Source of the DNA: Salmonirosea sp038204185
GTDB lineage: Bacteria; Bacteroidota; Bacteroidia; Cytophagales; Spirosomataceae
Direction: 5' to 3'
Assembly: GCA_038204185.1 (NCBI GenBank)
Contig: JBBRDE010000001.1
Coordinates: 9,154-73,153 of the forward strand
DNA length: 64,000 bases
Shown one piece after another: positions 41,220 through 49,821 of the stretch. The notes beneath the pieces were generated by a model. It saw only the letters and a program-made list of their open reading frames with translations, did no database searches and had not been told where the DNA came from. Numbering within the stretch: position 1 is the first letter of the stretch; each line of letters begins with the position of its first letter. The translations under genes were made by a program, and so were the position numbers.

Positions 41220-41699
41220 ATTTTTTTATTCTGTGGAATAACTGGAACTATCCCCTAAAAACGTACGCCATACCTTTCATATCCAAAACCGTAGTGGTCT
41301 GGCTGATTAAAGGTTCTTTTATACAACCTATTCCTTTATAGTGACTCGTTTAGATTATAGGACAGGACTGCGCAAGTTTAAATAAACATCTGCTGCGAAC
41401 ATCAACGACCGCAATTTGGTGTCCCACCGACAACAACGTATAGTGCTCATTCGTATGGGGTTCCAAGCGCTGGCCCTATTTTTTTATTTATCAACACAGA
41501 AGTTAGCCATTCCGTTTGGATCCTATCGTTTTCCATCAAAGTGTGGGCACTTCCAAACTCTTTTACTGACTAGCTTCCCTGGCCATAAAAATACAAAGCA
41601 ACAAAGGATTACGATAGAGTAGGACGAACCCTATTTTACCTGTTCCACTTACTGTTTCGATCGATGTATTGAACATTTAGCCTTTATAAACTTCAACCC
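41220..41699. other. 480-bp region without a supportable gene
   Basis: No frame in this stretch shows a recognisable family. The longest plus-strand frame (41416-41622) codes a 68-residue peptide of no visible domain and irregular composition. A few A/T-rich segments may carry promoters for the flanking divergent genes. I see no repeat, RNA gene or hairpin terminator of note. Confidence 0.5.
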
Positions 41700-42272
41700 A
41701 TGATAGAGAGAAAGAATAGCAATAGCTACTGGAATGAGAAGTGGGTACGCATTGTTTTCGACCAAGTAGAAAACGCTCCACACTACGAAATATCAGATTA
41801 CGGACGCCTCAAAAGCTTCCAGACCGACCCTGTCCACGGAACAATCATCAACGGGTCGGTAATTCAGGGCTACCGCTCATTGAATATCCGGGTTCCGGGT
41901 GGACGTACTATCAATCGATATGTCCACAAGCTCGTGGCCGATAATTTCCTCAATCGTACGAATAGCGATCAGAATTATGTGATTCATCTCGACTACGACA
42001 AGCAAAACAATCATTTCCAGAATCTGAAATGGGTTACCAAAGGCGAAATGACGGAGCACAACCGTGACAATCCGGCCCTGGTGAACCGGGTTATGCCCCG
42101 CCGCACCAGCAACTATAAGCTCACAGAAAGCAAGGTAAGGATGATTAAGAAGCTCCTGAGGAACGACAATAATCGTTTGAAGATGATCGCGAAGCAGTTC
42201 GGCATTACACATACCCAACTCAACCGGATCAGGTCGGGAGAAAATTGGAAACATGTCACGATTGATGAATGA
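41700..42272 (+). CDS. NUMOD4/HNH-type protein with C-terminal HTH
   Basis: A 190-residue protein with three parts. The N-terminus (ENAPHYEISDYGRLKSF) is a NUMOD4 motif, the middle (VHKLVADNFLNRTNSD, VIHLDYDKQNNHFQNLKWVT) an HNH_3-like fold that keeps both histidines and the N-N and N positions, and the C-terminus (KLTESKVRMIKKLLRNDNNRLKMIAKQFGITHTQLNRIRSGENW) a helix-turn-helix. It looks like a homing-endonuclease relative. The C-terminal HTH seems to me unusually conserved across Cytophagales, which would suit a resident DNA-binding protein more than a selfish nuclease; that is my inference. It is not inside another gene. Divergent from the CoA-binding gene. Confidence 0.75.
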   Translation: MIERKNSNSYWNEKWVRIVFDQVENAPHYEISDYGRLKSFQTDPVHGTIINGSVIQGYRSLNIRVPGGRTINRYVHKLVADNFLNRTNSDQNYVIHLDYDKQNNHFQNLKWVTKGEMTEHNRDNPALVNRVMPRRTSNYKLTESKVRMIKKLLRNDNNRLKMIAKQFGITHTQLNRIRSGENWKHVTIDE

Positions 42273-42337
42273 AAGCGTATGATCCGGGATAGCCGTTACA
42301 CGACACCGTACCTGAAAAATGACTAAAAGCCCATGAT

Positions 42338-45300
42338 CTAGGTACCGGGGGACTTGGGACTTTCCACTAAGGGAAGTGATAGAAAGAATGTGGTACCGAT
42401 ACCTTCCTCGGTTTCGAACCAAATGCTTCCGCCGGCGTATTCGATAATTCGTTTAGCCATAGCCAGGCCCAGGCCGGTTCCCCCGGGCCGGGTTGTGAAA
42501 TTGGGCAGAAACACCCGACTCCTGATATTTTGGGGAATACCCGTTCCGTTATCTTTCACTTCCACAATAATTGTTTCGTTGTGGGTGTATAGCCTTACTG
42601 TGATTTCGGCTGTACGTGAGGAGGGAACCGACTGCCGGGCATTAATTATCAGATTAGAAATACTACCCCCAAATTGCTGTCGGCCGCCGCTTACGTAAAG
42701 CGGACCAGGGGCTATCTGACGCCGAAAAATCACGGTCTCATCACTTGCATACAGCTCGTAGGCTTTGTTTACCACCGAAGTCACCTCAAATACCTCGTTT
42801 TGGGGAGGGGGCATTCGTGCTATATCGGAGAATGATTGAGCTATATGGCCAATCGTATCAATTTGCTTGATGATGGACTCCATAGCGCGGTTCACTTTTT
42901 CAAGAGCTTCGGGATCGTCACGACGGATGGTACGCTGCAGCTGCTGCAGGGTGAGTTTCATGGGCGTGAGCGGATTCTTGATCTCATGCGCCACTTGGCG
43001 AGCCATCTCACGCCAGGCCGACTGCTTTTCGTTCAAGGAAAGTGCCTGCTTGTTTTGGTCCAGATTTACAAGCATCTGATTGTATTTTTTAATGAGCGAA
43101 CCTATCTCGTCATTCGAATGCCACGGTAGCGGATCATTGAGTTGATTGAGGTTCGTCGTGCTTATTTTGCGGGCCAGCACCCGCAACGGTTCAATCAGCA
43201 GGTTTGATGCAAAATAAGATACCAACAGAAAAACAATAAACATAATGGTAAACACAATCAGTATCGAGGCTACGATGTCAATAATTTGGCGGTCGAGAAT
43301 CGATCTGGCGTTAAATTGAGGTACACTCAGGACACCGAGTAATTTTTGATCGTATGATTTGAGGCCCACATAGGCAGTATAGTAGGGCTTTTCGCCCAAC
43401 GACTCGTACAGAAGTAGCTGATTTTCTTTTTGTTCAACAATTTGTTTCATCGCAGCCGGATTGATGAGTCCCGAGACGAGACCGCCCTGGTAGAGCATCG
43501 GTTTTGAAGCCAACAGGATCCTGCCAGTCGTATCGTACAAGTTTATTCCCAAATCGGCATCACGGGCTATCTCCTGAATCTGTTGCTCAAAATATGCCTG
43601 GCTCATCTTACCCTGCCGGTAATCGTCCATATACTTCAGCACATTAGCCGACAAGTTGCGCGTTTTGTCAACGTGGGCATTTTCCTGATTTTCCCGGTAA
43701 TCAGTGCCAATAATTCTCAGAATAAAAAACAGGACAATAAGCAACGGAATAATGAAGGAAACGTTGAGCAGCACCTGGATTTTGGTAGAATACGTCAGCG
43801 GCAGGGCGGCTATACCTGAATGTAGTGCATGGCCAATAATAGCCAGCAAGACCACCACTACAAGTATCAAGTACAGGAAAGAGAAATTGGCCAGAAATCC
43901 GTTCCAGCCCCACGATTTGGTAGAAACCACAATACGCCGGTTTCGGGTGTCCGCCTGCCCCACGTGCCGGTAGCCATGCATTGTAAGACCGGTCTTGTAT
44001 AGTGCCGAATCCAGCAAGATGGTGGAAGGAAACTTACGTTCGTAATTGTACGAGCCACCACTGTACATTTGCTCAGCACCTTTAAATATAGCATAGCTAT
44101 ACTCTTGGGTTTCGGGAGTTTTATCAAAGCGCTCATCTGGTAAGGGCAAAGGTGTGTGCGCTGCCTGAGGTTTCTGCCGAAGAACCAGCACAACGTATCC
44201 CGCTGGCTGTGCTGCGTTCTGGACGGTAACAAATGCCACATAGTGCTTGGTAAAGCCAGTATCCGGCGTATCTACGCCAGGCGTGGATACGCCCGGCTCG
44301 GCTGAGGCAGCTTCTAAGGTATCTTGGCCAGGTGTATCAACCATATACACTCCCGGATAAGTCGTGGCATACGTTGGCTTTCCCCAGGCATCTACATAAT
44401 AGCTGTGGGTATGAGCCAGTGCGCTGTTATCCAGAGAATTTCCGTCCCGATCAAAAGTAAGTACCTCAGCAGTATAGGGATCCAGGTATTGCTTGAGGTA
44501 CTTGTTCCTGATTTTCTGCTGGATAATTTCACGGGCCAGGGGTACATCATTAACCAAATGCGCCTGTACCTCTTCATCCTGGGCCACAAGCTGAATATCT
44601 TTCGTTAGCAGGAACTCCGTAAGCAGATCATTTCCTGCAAGCACTTGTCTTCCAAATTCCTTCTTACTAAGGACATCCTTGTTATTTTCCTGGTTTTCCA
44701 CTACGTAAGTGGCTGTGAGAGCACATAGCAGCGCGGTCAGAAAATAGTATATGGTGGTCGGGTACTTGAAGCCGTAAAAGGTCCGCGGAAGGCGGGTGAG
44801 GTATAGCGTTAAAAGATACGCCATATGGGCCAGGAAAATCAATTCGAAACCCACCCCCAACAGCCAGGATACCAGCGCCACCATTGCGACACCCAGCATG
44901 AGTATAGCGGCTCCAATCCGGTAGTCGGGGGCAAGTCGTATGAAAACAATAAATATCAATTGGTTGATCATGAAATAGAGGCCTGACAGGCATACAAATA
45001 CTAACAGAGCCGCAATTTTCAGCGGATTAAACGTAATACTTAGGGTAATATCGAGTGTGTAAAGTGTACTCCCGTAGAGCGTGGTAAGTTCACGGTAGCA
45101 GAGATAAGACGACATGAAACTAACCAGGAGAATTAGCAATGCGACCAAATATTGAAACCCCGGGCCACTTGAAACCAATCGACGATAGGTAACCGTACGA
45201 AAATAGGTTCGATTGGCATACATTAACACCCATAACAGGCCCAGTCCATTGAGTAGCAAATCACCCAGCGAAGGTGAAAACGGGGTTCCATCGTAGTATT

Positions 45301-46120
45301 GCGGATCGAAAACTGCATTCCTGTAAAAGGAAAACGGAATTGAAAAGTACAGCATTAAGCCCCGCAAAACTACCACGAAGAATAGTAGTATTAGTAGTAC
45401 AAGTCTATAACGGTGTCGGGTGGGGCGATGATGCACCGACCTAACCAGGTAAATTGCGAGAAAGATCAAAGCCAGCAACATCAGTAGTGACGACTGAGCC
45501 GGAATGTGTCCGGCTCCGTTTACCCAGCCCTTGGGTGGGCTTACATAAAAAAGCGGACGGCCCGCCTCATCCATCACGGGCATGTAGCTATTCGCGTTGA
45601 GAATACTCAACAATTGCGGCACAGCAGCGAAAATCTTCGGATTATAACCGAGTGAAGTTTCGCCACGATCGGCGTGGTAGTGGGACTGCAATTCGATTAG
45701 GGAAAATAACTCGTATAAAGTACTGCCAGTCTGCTCCCGCTTACTTAGCTGCAGGAATTTGCCTTGATTGGTTTCGATGACTTGTGTGCCGGATTTAGCC
45801 CCCGAAAATAGCGCGTAGTTAATACCATATCGATGGTCCGACCACACAAGAAGCGTAGAATCTCGATACAGATAATGAGGATAAGGGCTATCGATGAGCA
45901 GTTCTGAAAAAGGTTTACCGTCAGACAAGGGTACCCGGCCCAGGATTTGATCCATATCCTGATTGGCCCGCGAAATTTCAATTTGCAGGCTTTTCTGAAC
46001 CTCATCGGCGTATGTTTCATAGATAGCCGTTTCGTTCTTAATGAAGAAGGATCCCACGGCCCATACAAACGCTACCACCGACGCAAGTAGGAAAATATAT
46101 TTTCTCAGGAATTGGGGCAC
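42338..46120 (-). CDS. Large NtrY-like sensor histidine kinase
   Basis: A 1260-residue membrane histidine kinase. N-terminal helix, an extracytoplasmic part (about 30-200), then a polytopic region of roughly eight helices (about 215-470), a second extracytoplasmic region (about 480-760), a helix, a further sensor region ending in two-helix segments, and a HAMP-like linker (about 960-1010). The kinase core has H-box AHEIKNPLTPMKL (phosphorylated histidine near residue 1040), N-box NLIINARQS, G1 DNGTGIP and G2 GTGLGLAM. The H-box with NPLTPMKLTLQQLQ matches NtrY kinases. No response regulator lies beside it, so the partner is elsewhere. It is unusually long for NtrY. Confidence 0.88.
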   Translation of the reverse strand: MPQFLRKYIFLLASVVAFVWAVGSFFIKNETAIYETYADEVQKSLQIEISRANQDMDQILGRVPLSDGKPFSELLIDSPYPHYLYRDSTLLVWSDHRYGINYALFSGAKSGTQVIETNQGKFLQLSKREQTGSTLYELFSLIELQSHYHADRGETSLGYNPKIFAAVPQLLSILNANSYMPVMDEAGRPLFYVSPPKGWVNGAGHIPAQSSLLMLLALIFLAIYLVRSVHHRPTRHRYRLVLLILLFFVVVLRGLMLYFSIPFSFYRNAVFDPQYYDGTPFSPSLGDLLLNGLGLLWVLMYANRTYFRTVTYRRLVSSGPGFQYLVALLILLVSFMSSYLCYRELTTLYGSTLYTLDITLSITFNPLKIAALLVFVCLSGLYFMINQLIFIVFIRLAPDYRIGAAILMLGVAMVALVSWLLGVGFELIFLAHMAYLLTLYLTRLPRTFYGFKYPTTIYYFLTALLCALTATYVVENQENNKDVLSKKEFGRQVLAGNDLLTEFLLTKDIQLVAQDEEVQAHLVNDVPLAREIIQQKIRNKYLKQYLDPYTAEVLTFDRDGNSLDNSALAHTHSYYVDAWGKPTYATTYPGVYMVDTPGQDTLEAASAEPGVSTPGVDTPDTGFTKHYVAFVTVQNAAQPAGYVVLVLRQKPQAAHTPLPLPDERFDKTPETQEYSYAIFKGAEQMYSGGSYNYERKFPSTILLDSALYKTGLTMHGYRHVGQADTRNRRIVVSTKSWGWNGFLANFSFLYLILVVVVLLAIIGHALHSGIAALPLTYSTKIQVLLNVSFIIPLLIVLFFILRIIGTDYRENQENAHVDKTRNLSANVLKYMDDYRQGKMSQAYFEQQIQEIARDADLGINLYDTTGRILLASKPMLYQGGLVSGLINPAAMKQIVEQKENQLLLYESLGEKPYYTAYVGLKSYDQKLLGVLSVPQFNARSILDRQIIDIVASILIVFTIMFIVFLLVSYFASNLLIEPLRVLARKISTTNLNQLNDPLPWHSNDEIGSLIKKYNQMLVNLDQNKQALSLNEKQSAWREMARQVAHEIKNPLTPMKLTLQQLQRTIRRDDPEALEKVNRAMESIIKQIDTIGHIAQSFSDIARMPPPQNEVFEVTSVVNKAYELYASDETVIFRRQIAPGPLYVSGGRQQFGGSISNLIINARQSVPSSRTAEITVRLYTHNETIIVEVKDNGTGIPQNIRSRVFLPNFTTRPGGTGLGLAMAKRIIEYAGGSIWFETEEGIGTTFFLSLPLVESPKSPGT

Positions 46121-46318
46121 CTTAATGTTGCTGTAAATTCAGGTACGAGAAATCGTGGTAAAATCAATGAGAACAAAACAATGCTCTCATTATTAAGATT
46201 TTAACCAAGATATTATCGAGTTTCATCTTTAATTATACAGTATTGACCTAAAACCGTGCCAAAAAATCAATTTTTAGTGGTTACTTTCTTTTATATAAAC
46301 TCATGTATAATGAGTGCC

Positions 46319-46669
46319 TTAAATAACATTAATGCCATTGTTTACACCGGACGGCATGTTTATTGTAAAGCCCTGTCCATTCTCTCCTTCTTCGTAGTCG
46401 ATGTCCGCTCCCAACACATACATTAAATGCCGGCGATCGATAAACACCCGTACTCCATCCACATCGTACACCTGGTCATGGTTGGTCACCGTATCGAAGC
46501 CCAGCAGATGGGTAGCACTGCAAGCCCCGCCTCGTAATCCCACGCGAAGACCATAATTATCAGGAATTTTGTTCGCAATAAATGTATCCCTTATTTCCGC
46601 CCGGGCCCGGGCGGAAATGTGAACCGGAGTGTCCAGAATAATGTTTTTATTGAGTGCTTTGTCTTTCAT
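46319..46669 (-). CDS. HesB/IscA-family protein lacking the C-terminal cysteine pair
   Basis: A 116-residue iron-sulfur carrier-type protein. The core reads ISARARAEIRDTF, LRVGLRGGACSATHLLGFD and VFIDRRHLMYVLGADIDYEEGENGQGFTINMP, the HesB/IscA pattern. The first cluster ligand is present as C in GGACSA. The two C-terminal cysteines (the C-G-C of IscA, near the end) are missing: the tail reads NMPSGVNNGINVI. Either the protein has lost carrier activity or it uses other ligands. Start ATG 46669. It is divergent from a DUF7935-like gene. Confidence 0.8.
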   Translation of the reverse strand: MKDKALNKNIILDTPVHISARARAEIRDTFIANKIPDNYGLRVGLRGGACSATHLLGFDTVTNHDQVYDVDGVRVFIDRRHLMYVLGADIDYEEGENGQGFTINMPSGVNNGINVI

Positions 46670-46730
46670 AGCAGAAGAAGCATGCAGAGGCCGCTAGGCA
46701 AATATTCTTCGTTCAGCCGGCATTTAAACG

Positions 46731-46738
46731 TACTTTTG
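46731..46738 (+). promoter_or_regulatory. Candidate -7 element of the DUF7935-like gene
   Basis: A perfect TACTTTTG (46731-46738) lies 26 nt before ATG 46765. A TTG -33 element at the right spacing is not visible. Predicted start of transcription about 46743. Confidence 0.45.
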
Positions 46739-46764
46739 CCGTTCATTTCTGATAACGATTCTTT

Positions 46765-47283
46765 ATGGAACTGTATTCCTTCATTACAATACTTTTGGTA
46801 GCTGTGGTTGTCGTGTTTGGTTTGTATCTAACCCTGACCACTCTGGCTGAAAAATTTTTAGAAAAACAAAGATGGGATATTCGCTCCAAAAACACCGAAA
46901 TCATTCTTCCGCTCCGCCTACAAGCCTATGAACGGATGTGCCTATTTCTGGAACGGATTACACCCAATCAGCTGTTACTGCGCACCTCGGGATCGGCTTC
47001 CAACGCGCTGGAATTTCAACAAATCTTGCTGCGGGAAATCCGTGAGGAGTTCAACCACAACCTGGCCCAACAGGTATATATGAGTAACGATACTTGGGAA
47101 CATATCAAGAAAGCCGTCAACGAGGTGCAGTCGCTCATCAACCGGGCAGCCGCAGAAGTAGACGAAGAAGCTCCGGCCAATGACCTGGGCCGCAAGATAT
47201 TCGAACAGGTCATTCAGCAGGAAATTCAACCATGTACCCACGCACTGCGTATCGTAAAAGAAGAAGTGCAGCGGATTTTTTAA
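46765..47283 (+). CDS. Membrane-anchored Bacteroidota protein, DUF7935-like
   Basis: A 172-residue protein with one N-terminal transmembrane helix (about residues 5-27) and a cytoplasmic helical domain. The pattern SKNTEIILPLRLQAYERMCLFLERITPNQLLLR, then EFNHNLAQQVYMSNDTWEHIKKAVNEVQSLINRAA and a C-terminal glutamate-rich helix is one I associate with DUF7935, a Bacteroidota-only family of unknown role. Family recall is moderate. It stands upstream of mutS2 by 73 nt on the same strand and may share its transcript. Confidence 0.65.
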   Translation: MELYSFITILLVAVVVVFGLYLTLTTLAEKFLEKQRWDIRSKNTEIILPLRLQAYERMCLFLERITPNQLLLRTSGSASNALEFQQILLREIREEFNHNLAQQVYMSNDTWEHIKKAVNEVQSLINRAAAEVDEEAPANDLGRKIFEQVIQQEIQPCTHALRIVKEEVQRIF

Positions 47284-47356
47284 TTTTGAATGACGGGGCC
47301 GCCCGCGCGGTGAATAATTAAATCCTCACTCATTCACTCCTTCACTCATTCAATAC

Positions 47357-49765
47357 GTGCTTTACCCCCAAAATCTCGAACAAAAATTAGGCTTTGACCG
47401 GCTGCGCGAGCAGTTAAAGGAGGCATGCATTAGCTCATTAGGCAGAGCTTTTGTGGACAAAATACGCTTTTCCGATAATTTTGGTTTGGTGGACAAATTG
47501 GTCCGTCAGACCGCCGAAATGCAACATATCATGCAATCCGGTGGGGAGTTTCCGGCTCAAAATTACCTTGACGCTACTCCCTACCTCCAGCGGGCCGCCA
47601 TCGAAGGTACCATGCTGTTGCAGGATGAGTTCTTCGATTTAAAAGTATCGCTTAGCACTATACGCGGTTGCATACGCTTTTTTGAAAATCAGTCACCGGA
47701 GAGTTACCCATTACTGGGAGAGTACGCTAAAACCATCCGGGTGGAACGTACCGTGACCGACGCCATCGATCGTATTATCGACGAGCGGGGGCAGGTTCGC
47801 GATAATGCCTCGCCCGAGTTAGTGCAAATTCGCCGACGACTTATTGCCGAGCAGGTCAATGTACGCAAGCGGCTGGATAGTATGCTACGCACCGCCAAGG
47901 GTAATGGCTGGATCGGTGACGACGTTTCGCTGACGATTCGCAACGGACGCATGGTAATTCCCATTGCCGCCGAACACAAGCGTAAGTTCAAGGGCTTTGT
48001 CCACGATGAATCGGCCACTGGACAGACGGTCTTCATAGAACCTACTGATGTACTGGAAGCCAACAACGCTATCCGCGAACTGGAATACGAGGAACGCCGT
48101 GAAATCAACCGCATTCTGACCCGCCTCACCGACCAACTCCGACCCCATCTCCCTGAGCTGCATAAAGCGTATCAGTTTCTGGGCCTGATGGATTTTTTAC
48201 GGGCTAAGGCCAAACTGGCTTCCCAGATGAAGGCGATCAACCCAAAGTTCGAGAACCGCACCGTGGTAGACTGGCGTGAAGCCCGGCACCCGCTGCTGTA
48301 CCTTACTTTCCAAAAGCAGGGTAAGAGTGTAGTTCCCCTGGGGCTGGAATTGAACACCTCACGAAGAATTCTCATCATTTCAGGCCCCAACGCGGGAGGT
48401 AAATCGGTGTCGCTAAAAACCGTCGGGCTCATTCAGTATATGTACCAATGCGGGCTGCTGGTACCGATGCGGGAAGATTCGACAATGGGTTTTTTCCAAA
48501 ATATTTTTATTGACATCGGCGATGAGCAATCACTGGAAAACGATTTGAGTACCTATAGTTCGCATCTGACCAATATGCGCAACTTTCTGGCGATGGCCAA
48601 CAAGCGGACGCTTTTCCTGATCGACGAGTTCGGCACGGGTACCGAACCCGGCCTGGGCGGCGCCATCGCAGAAGCTATTCTGGAAAATCTTACCCGCTCG
48701 GGTGCGTACGGGGTCATCAACACGCACTACACCAATCTTAAGGTACTAGCCGACAAAACGGAAGGGCTTATCAACGGTGCCATGCGCTTCGACGGTGAGC
48801 ATTTGGAACCTTTGTACCAACTGGAAATCGGCAAGCCGGGGAGTTCTTTCGCCTTTGAAATCGCTTCTAAAATTGGACTACCCCGAGAGGTGGTGGAGCA
48901 GGCCAAGCAGAAGCTAGGTACCCAGCAGGTCAATTTTGAAAAACTCCTGAAAGAACTGGATATCGAGCGGCGGGTGTTTTCCGAAAAAAATATGGAACTG
49001 GGCATCAAAGAACGGAAGCTCGCCCAGCAACTCGCTGAGTACACCGCCTTGAAAACGTCGCTGGACAACAATGAAAAGCGAATCCTGAACGAGGCCAAGC
49101 AAAAGGCCAAGCTCCTGCTCAGTGATACCAATCAGCGCATCGAAAACACCATTCGGGAAATCAAGGAAAGTCAGGCTGAACGAGAAACAACCAAAAAGGC
49201 CCGAATTGAACTGGAACGGTTTACCCAAAAAAACCTCAAACCCGAACCCGTGGCCGAGCTACCCTCGGAAAAAGTGGACTATGAGCCCGAAAGCGGGGCC
49301 ATCGAGGTAGGTAGCTTTGTCCGCATCAAAGGACAAAGCGCCCTGGCCGAGGTACTGGCTCTGAAAGGAAAAGACGCCGAGGTACGGATCGGCGAACTCA
49401 AATCCAACATCAAGCTGAATCGGCTGGAAAAAGTATCCAATAAGACCTACCGTGAACTCACCGGTGAAAAGAAACTAAAATCCGTCACGGGCGGCGTAGA
49501 TTTGAACGAGCGACACCTGAATTTCAGCTTCAATCTCGACATCAGGGGTAAGCGTGGTGAAGAAGCGCTGGGCGTCGTGGATCAGTTCATGGATAATGCT
49601 GTGATGTTGGGATACGATGAACTGCGCATTATTCACGGGAAAGGTGACGGAATTCTGCGTACCCTAGTTCGGAATCACCTGCGCGGCTATAAGCAAGTCA
49701 CAGCCATGCAAGATGAAAACGCCGACCGCGGCGGTGCTGGTGTAACGTTGGTGAAGATGCGCTAA
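47357..49765 (+). CDS. mutS2: Endonuclease MutS2
   Basis: An 802-residue MutS-family protein with GTG start 47357 (LYPQNLEQKLGFDRLREQL matches the MutS2 N-terminus). The ATPase core has Walker A SGPNAGGKS near residue 342 and the family's STYSSHLTNM and DEFGTGTEP Walker B. A coiled region precedes the C-terminal Smr domain, with LDIRGKRGEEA and HGKGDGILR. MutS2 lacks a mismatch-recognition domain; Smr gives nuclease activity, and roles include suppression of recombination and ribosome-collision rescue. Complete length. It converges with the MFS gene through a perfect palindrome. Confidence 0.93.
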   Translation: MLYPQNLEQKLGFDRLREQLKEACISSLGRAFVDKIRFSDNFGLVDKLVRQTAEMQHIMQSGGEFPAQNYLDATPYLQRAAIEGTMLLQDEFFDLKVSLSTIRGCIRFFENQSPESYPLLGEYAKTIRVERTVTDAIDRIIDERGQVRDNASPELVQIRRRLIAEQVNVRKRLDSMLRTAKGNGWIGDDVSLTIRNGRMVIPIAAEHKRKFKGFVHDESATGQTVFIEPTDVLEANNAIRELEYEERREINRILTRLTDQLRPHLPELHKAYQFLGLMDFLRAKAKLASQMKAINPKFENRTVVDWREARHPLLYLTFQKQGKSVVPLGLELNTSRRILIISGPNAGGKSVSLKTVGLIQYMYQCGLLVPMREDSTMGFFQNIFIDIGDEQSLENDLSTYSSHLTNMRNFLAMANKRTLFLIDEFGTGTEPGLGGAIAEAILENLTRSGAYGVINTHYTNLKVLADKTEGLINGAMRFDGEHLEPLYQLEIGKPGSSFAFEIASKIGLPREVVEQAKQKLGTQQVNFEKLLKELDIERRVFSEKNMELGIKERKLAQQLAEYTALKTSLDNNEKRILNEAKQKAKLLLSDTNQRIENTIREIKESQAERETTKKARIELERFTQKNLKPEPVAELPSEKVDYEPESGAIEVGSFVRIKGQSALAEVLALKGKDAEVRIGELKSNIKLNRLEKVSNKTYRELTGEKKLKSVTGGVDLNERHLNFSFNLDIRGKRGEEALGVVDQFMDNAVMLGYDELRIIHGKGDGILRTLVRNHLRGYKQVTAMQDENADRGGAGVTLVKMR

Positions 49766-49770
49766 AGCAA

Positions 49771-49804
49771 AACTTCCCGAAAGTTTTAAAACTTTCGGGA
49801 AGTT
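49771..49804. terminator. Perfect 34-bp palindrome, probable bidirectional terminator
   Basis: Bases 49771-49787 (aacttcccgaaagtttt) and 49788-49804 are exact reverse complements with no spacer. It sits between the convergent mutS2 (stop 49765) and MFS (stop 49822) genes. It can form a stem in both transcripts; the internal TTTT/AAAA would serve as loop. The absence of a T-run after either side makes it atypical. Confidence 0.75.
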
Positions 49805-49821
49805 GATTCGCCTACTGCCGA

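Noticed and set aside
41416..41622. 68-residue frame upstream of the NUMOD4/HNH gene
   Set aside because: No recognisable domain, no promoter or conserved pattern, and start and length are typical of chance frames.
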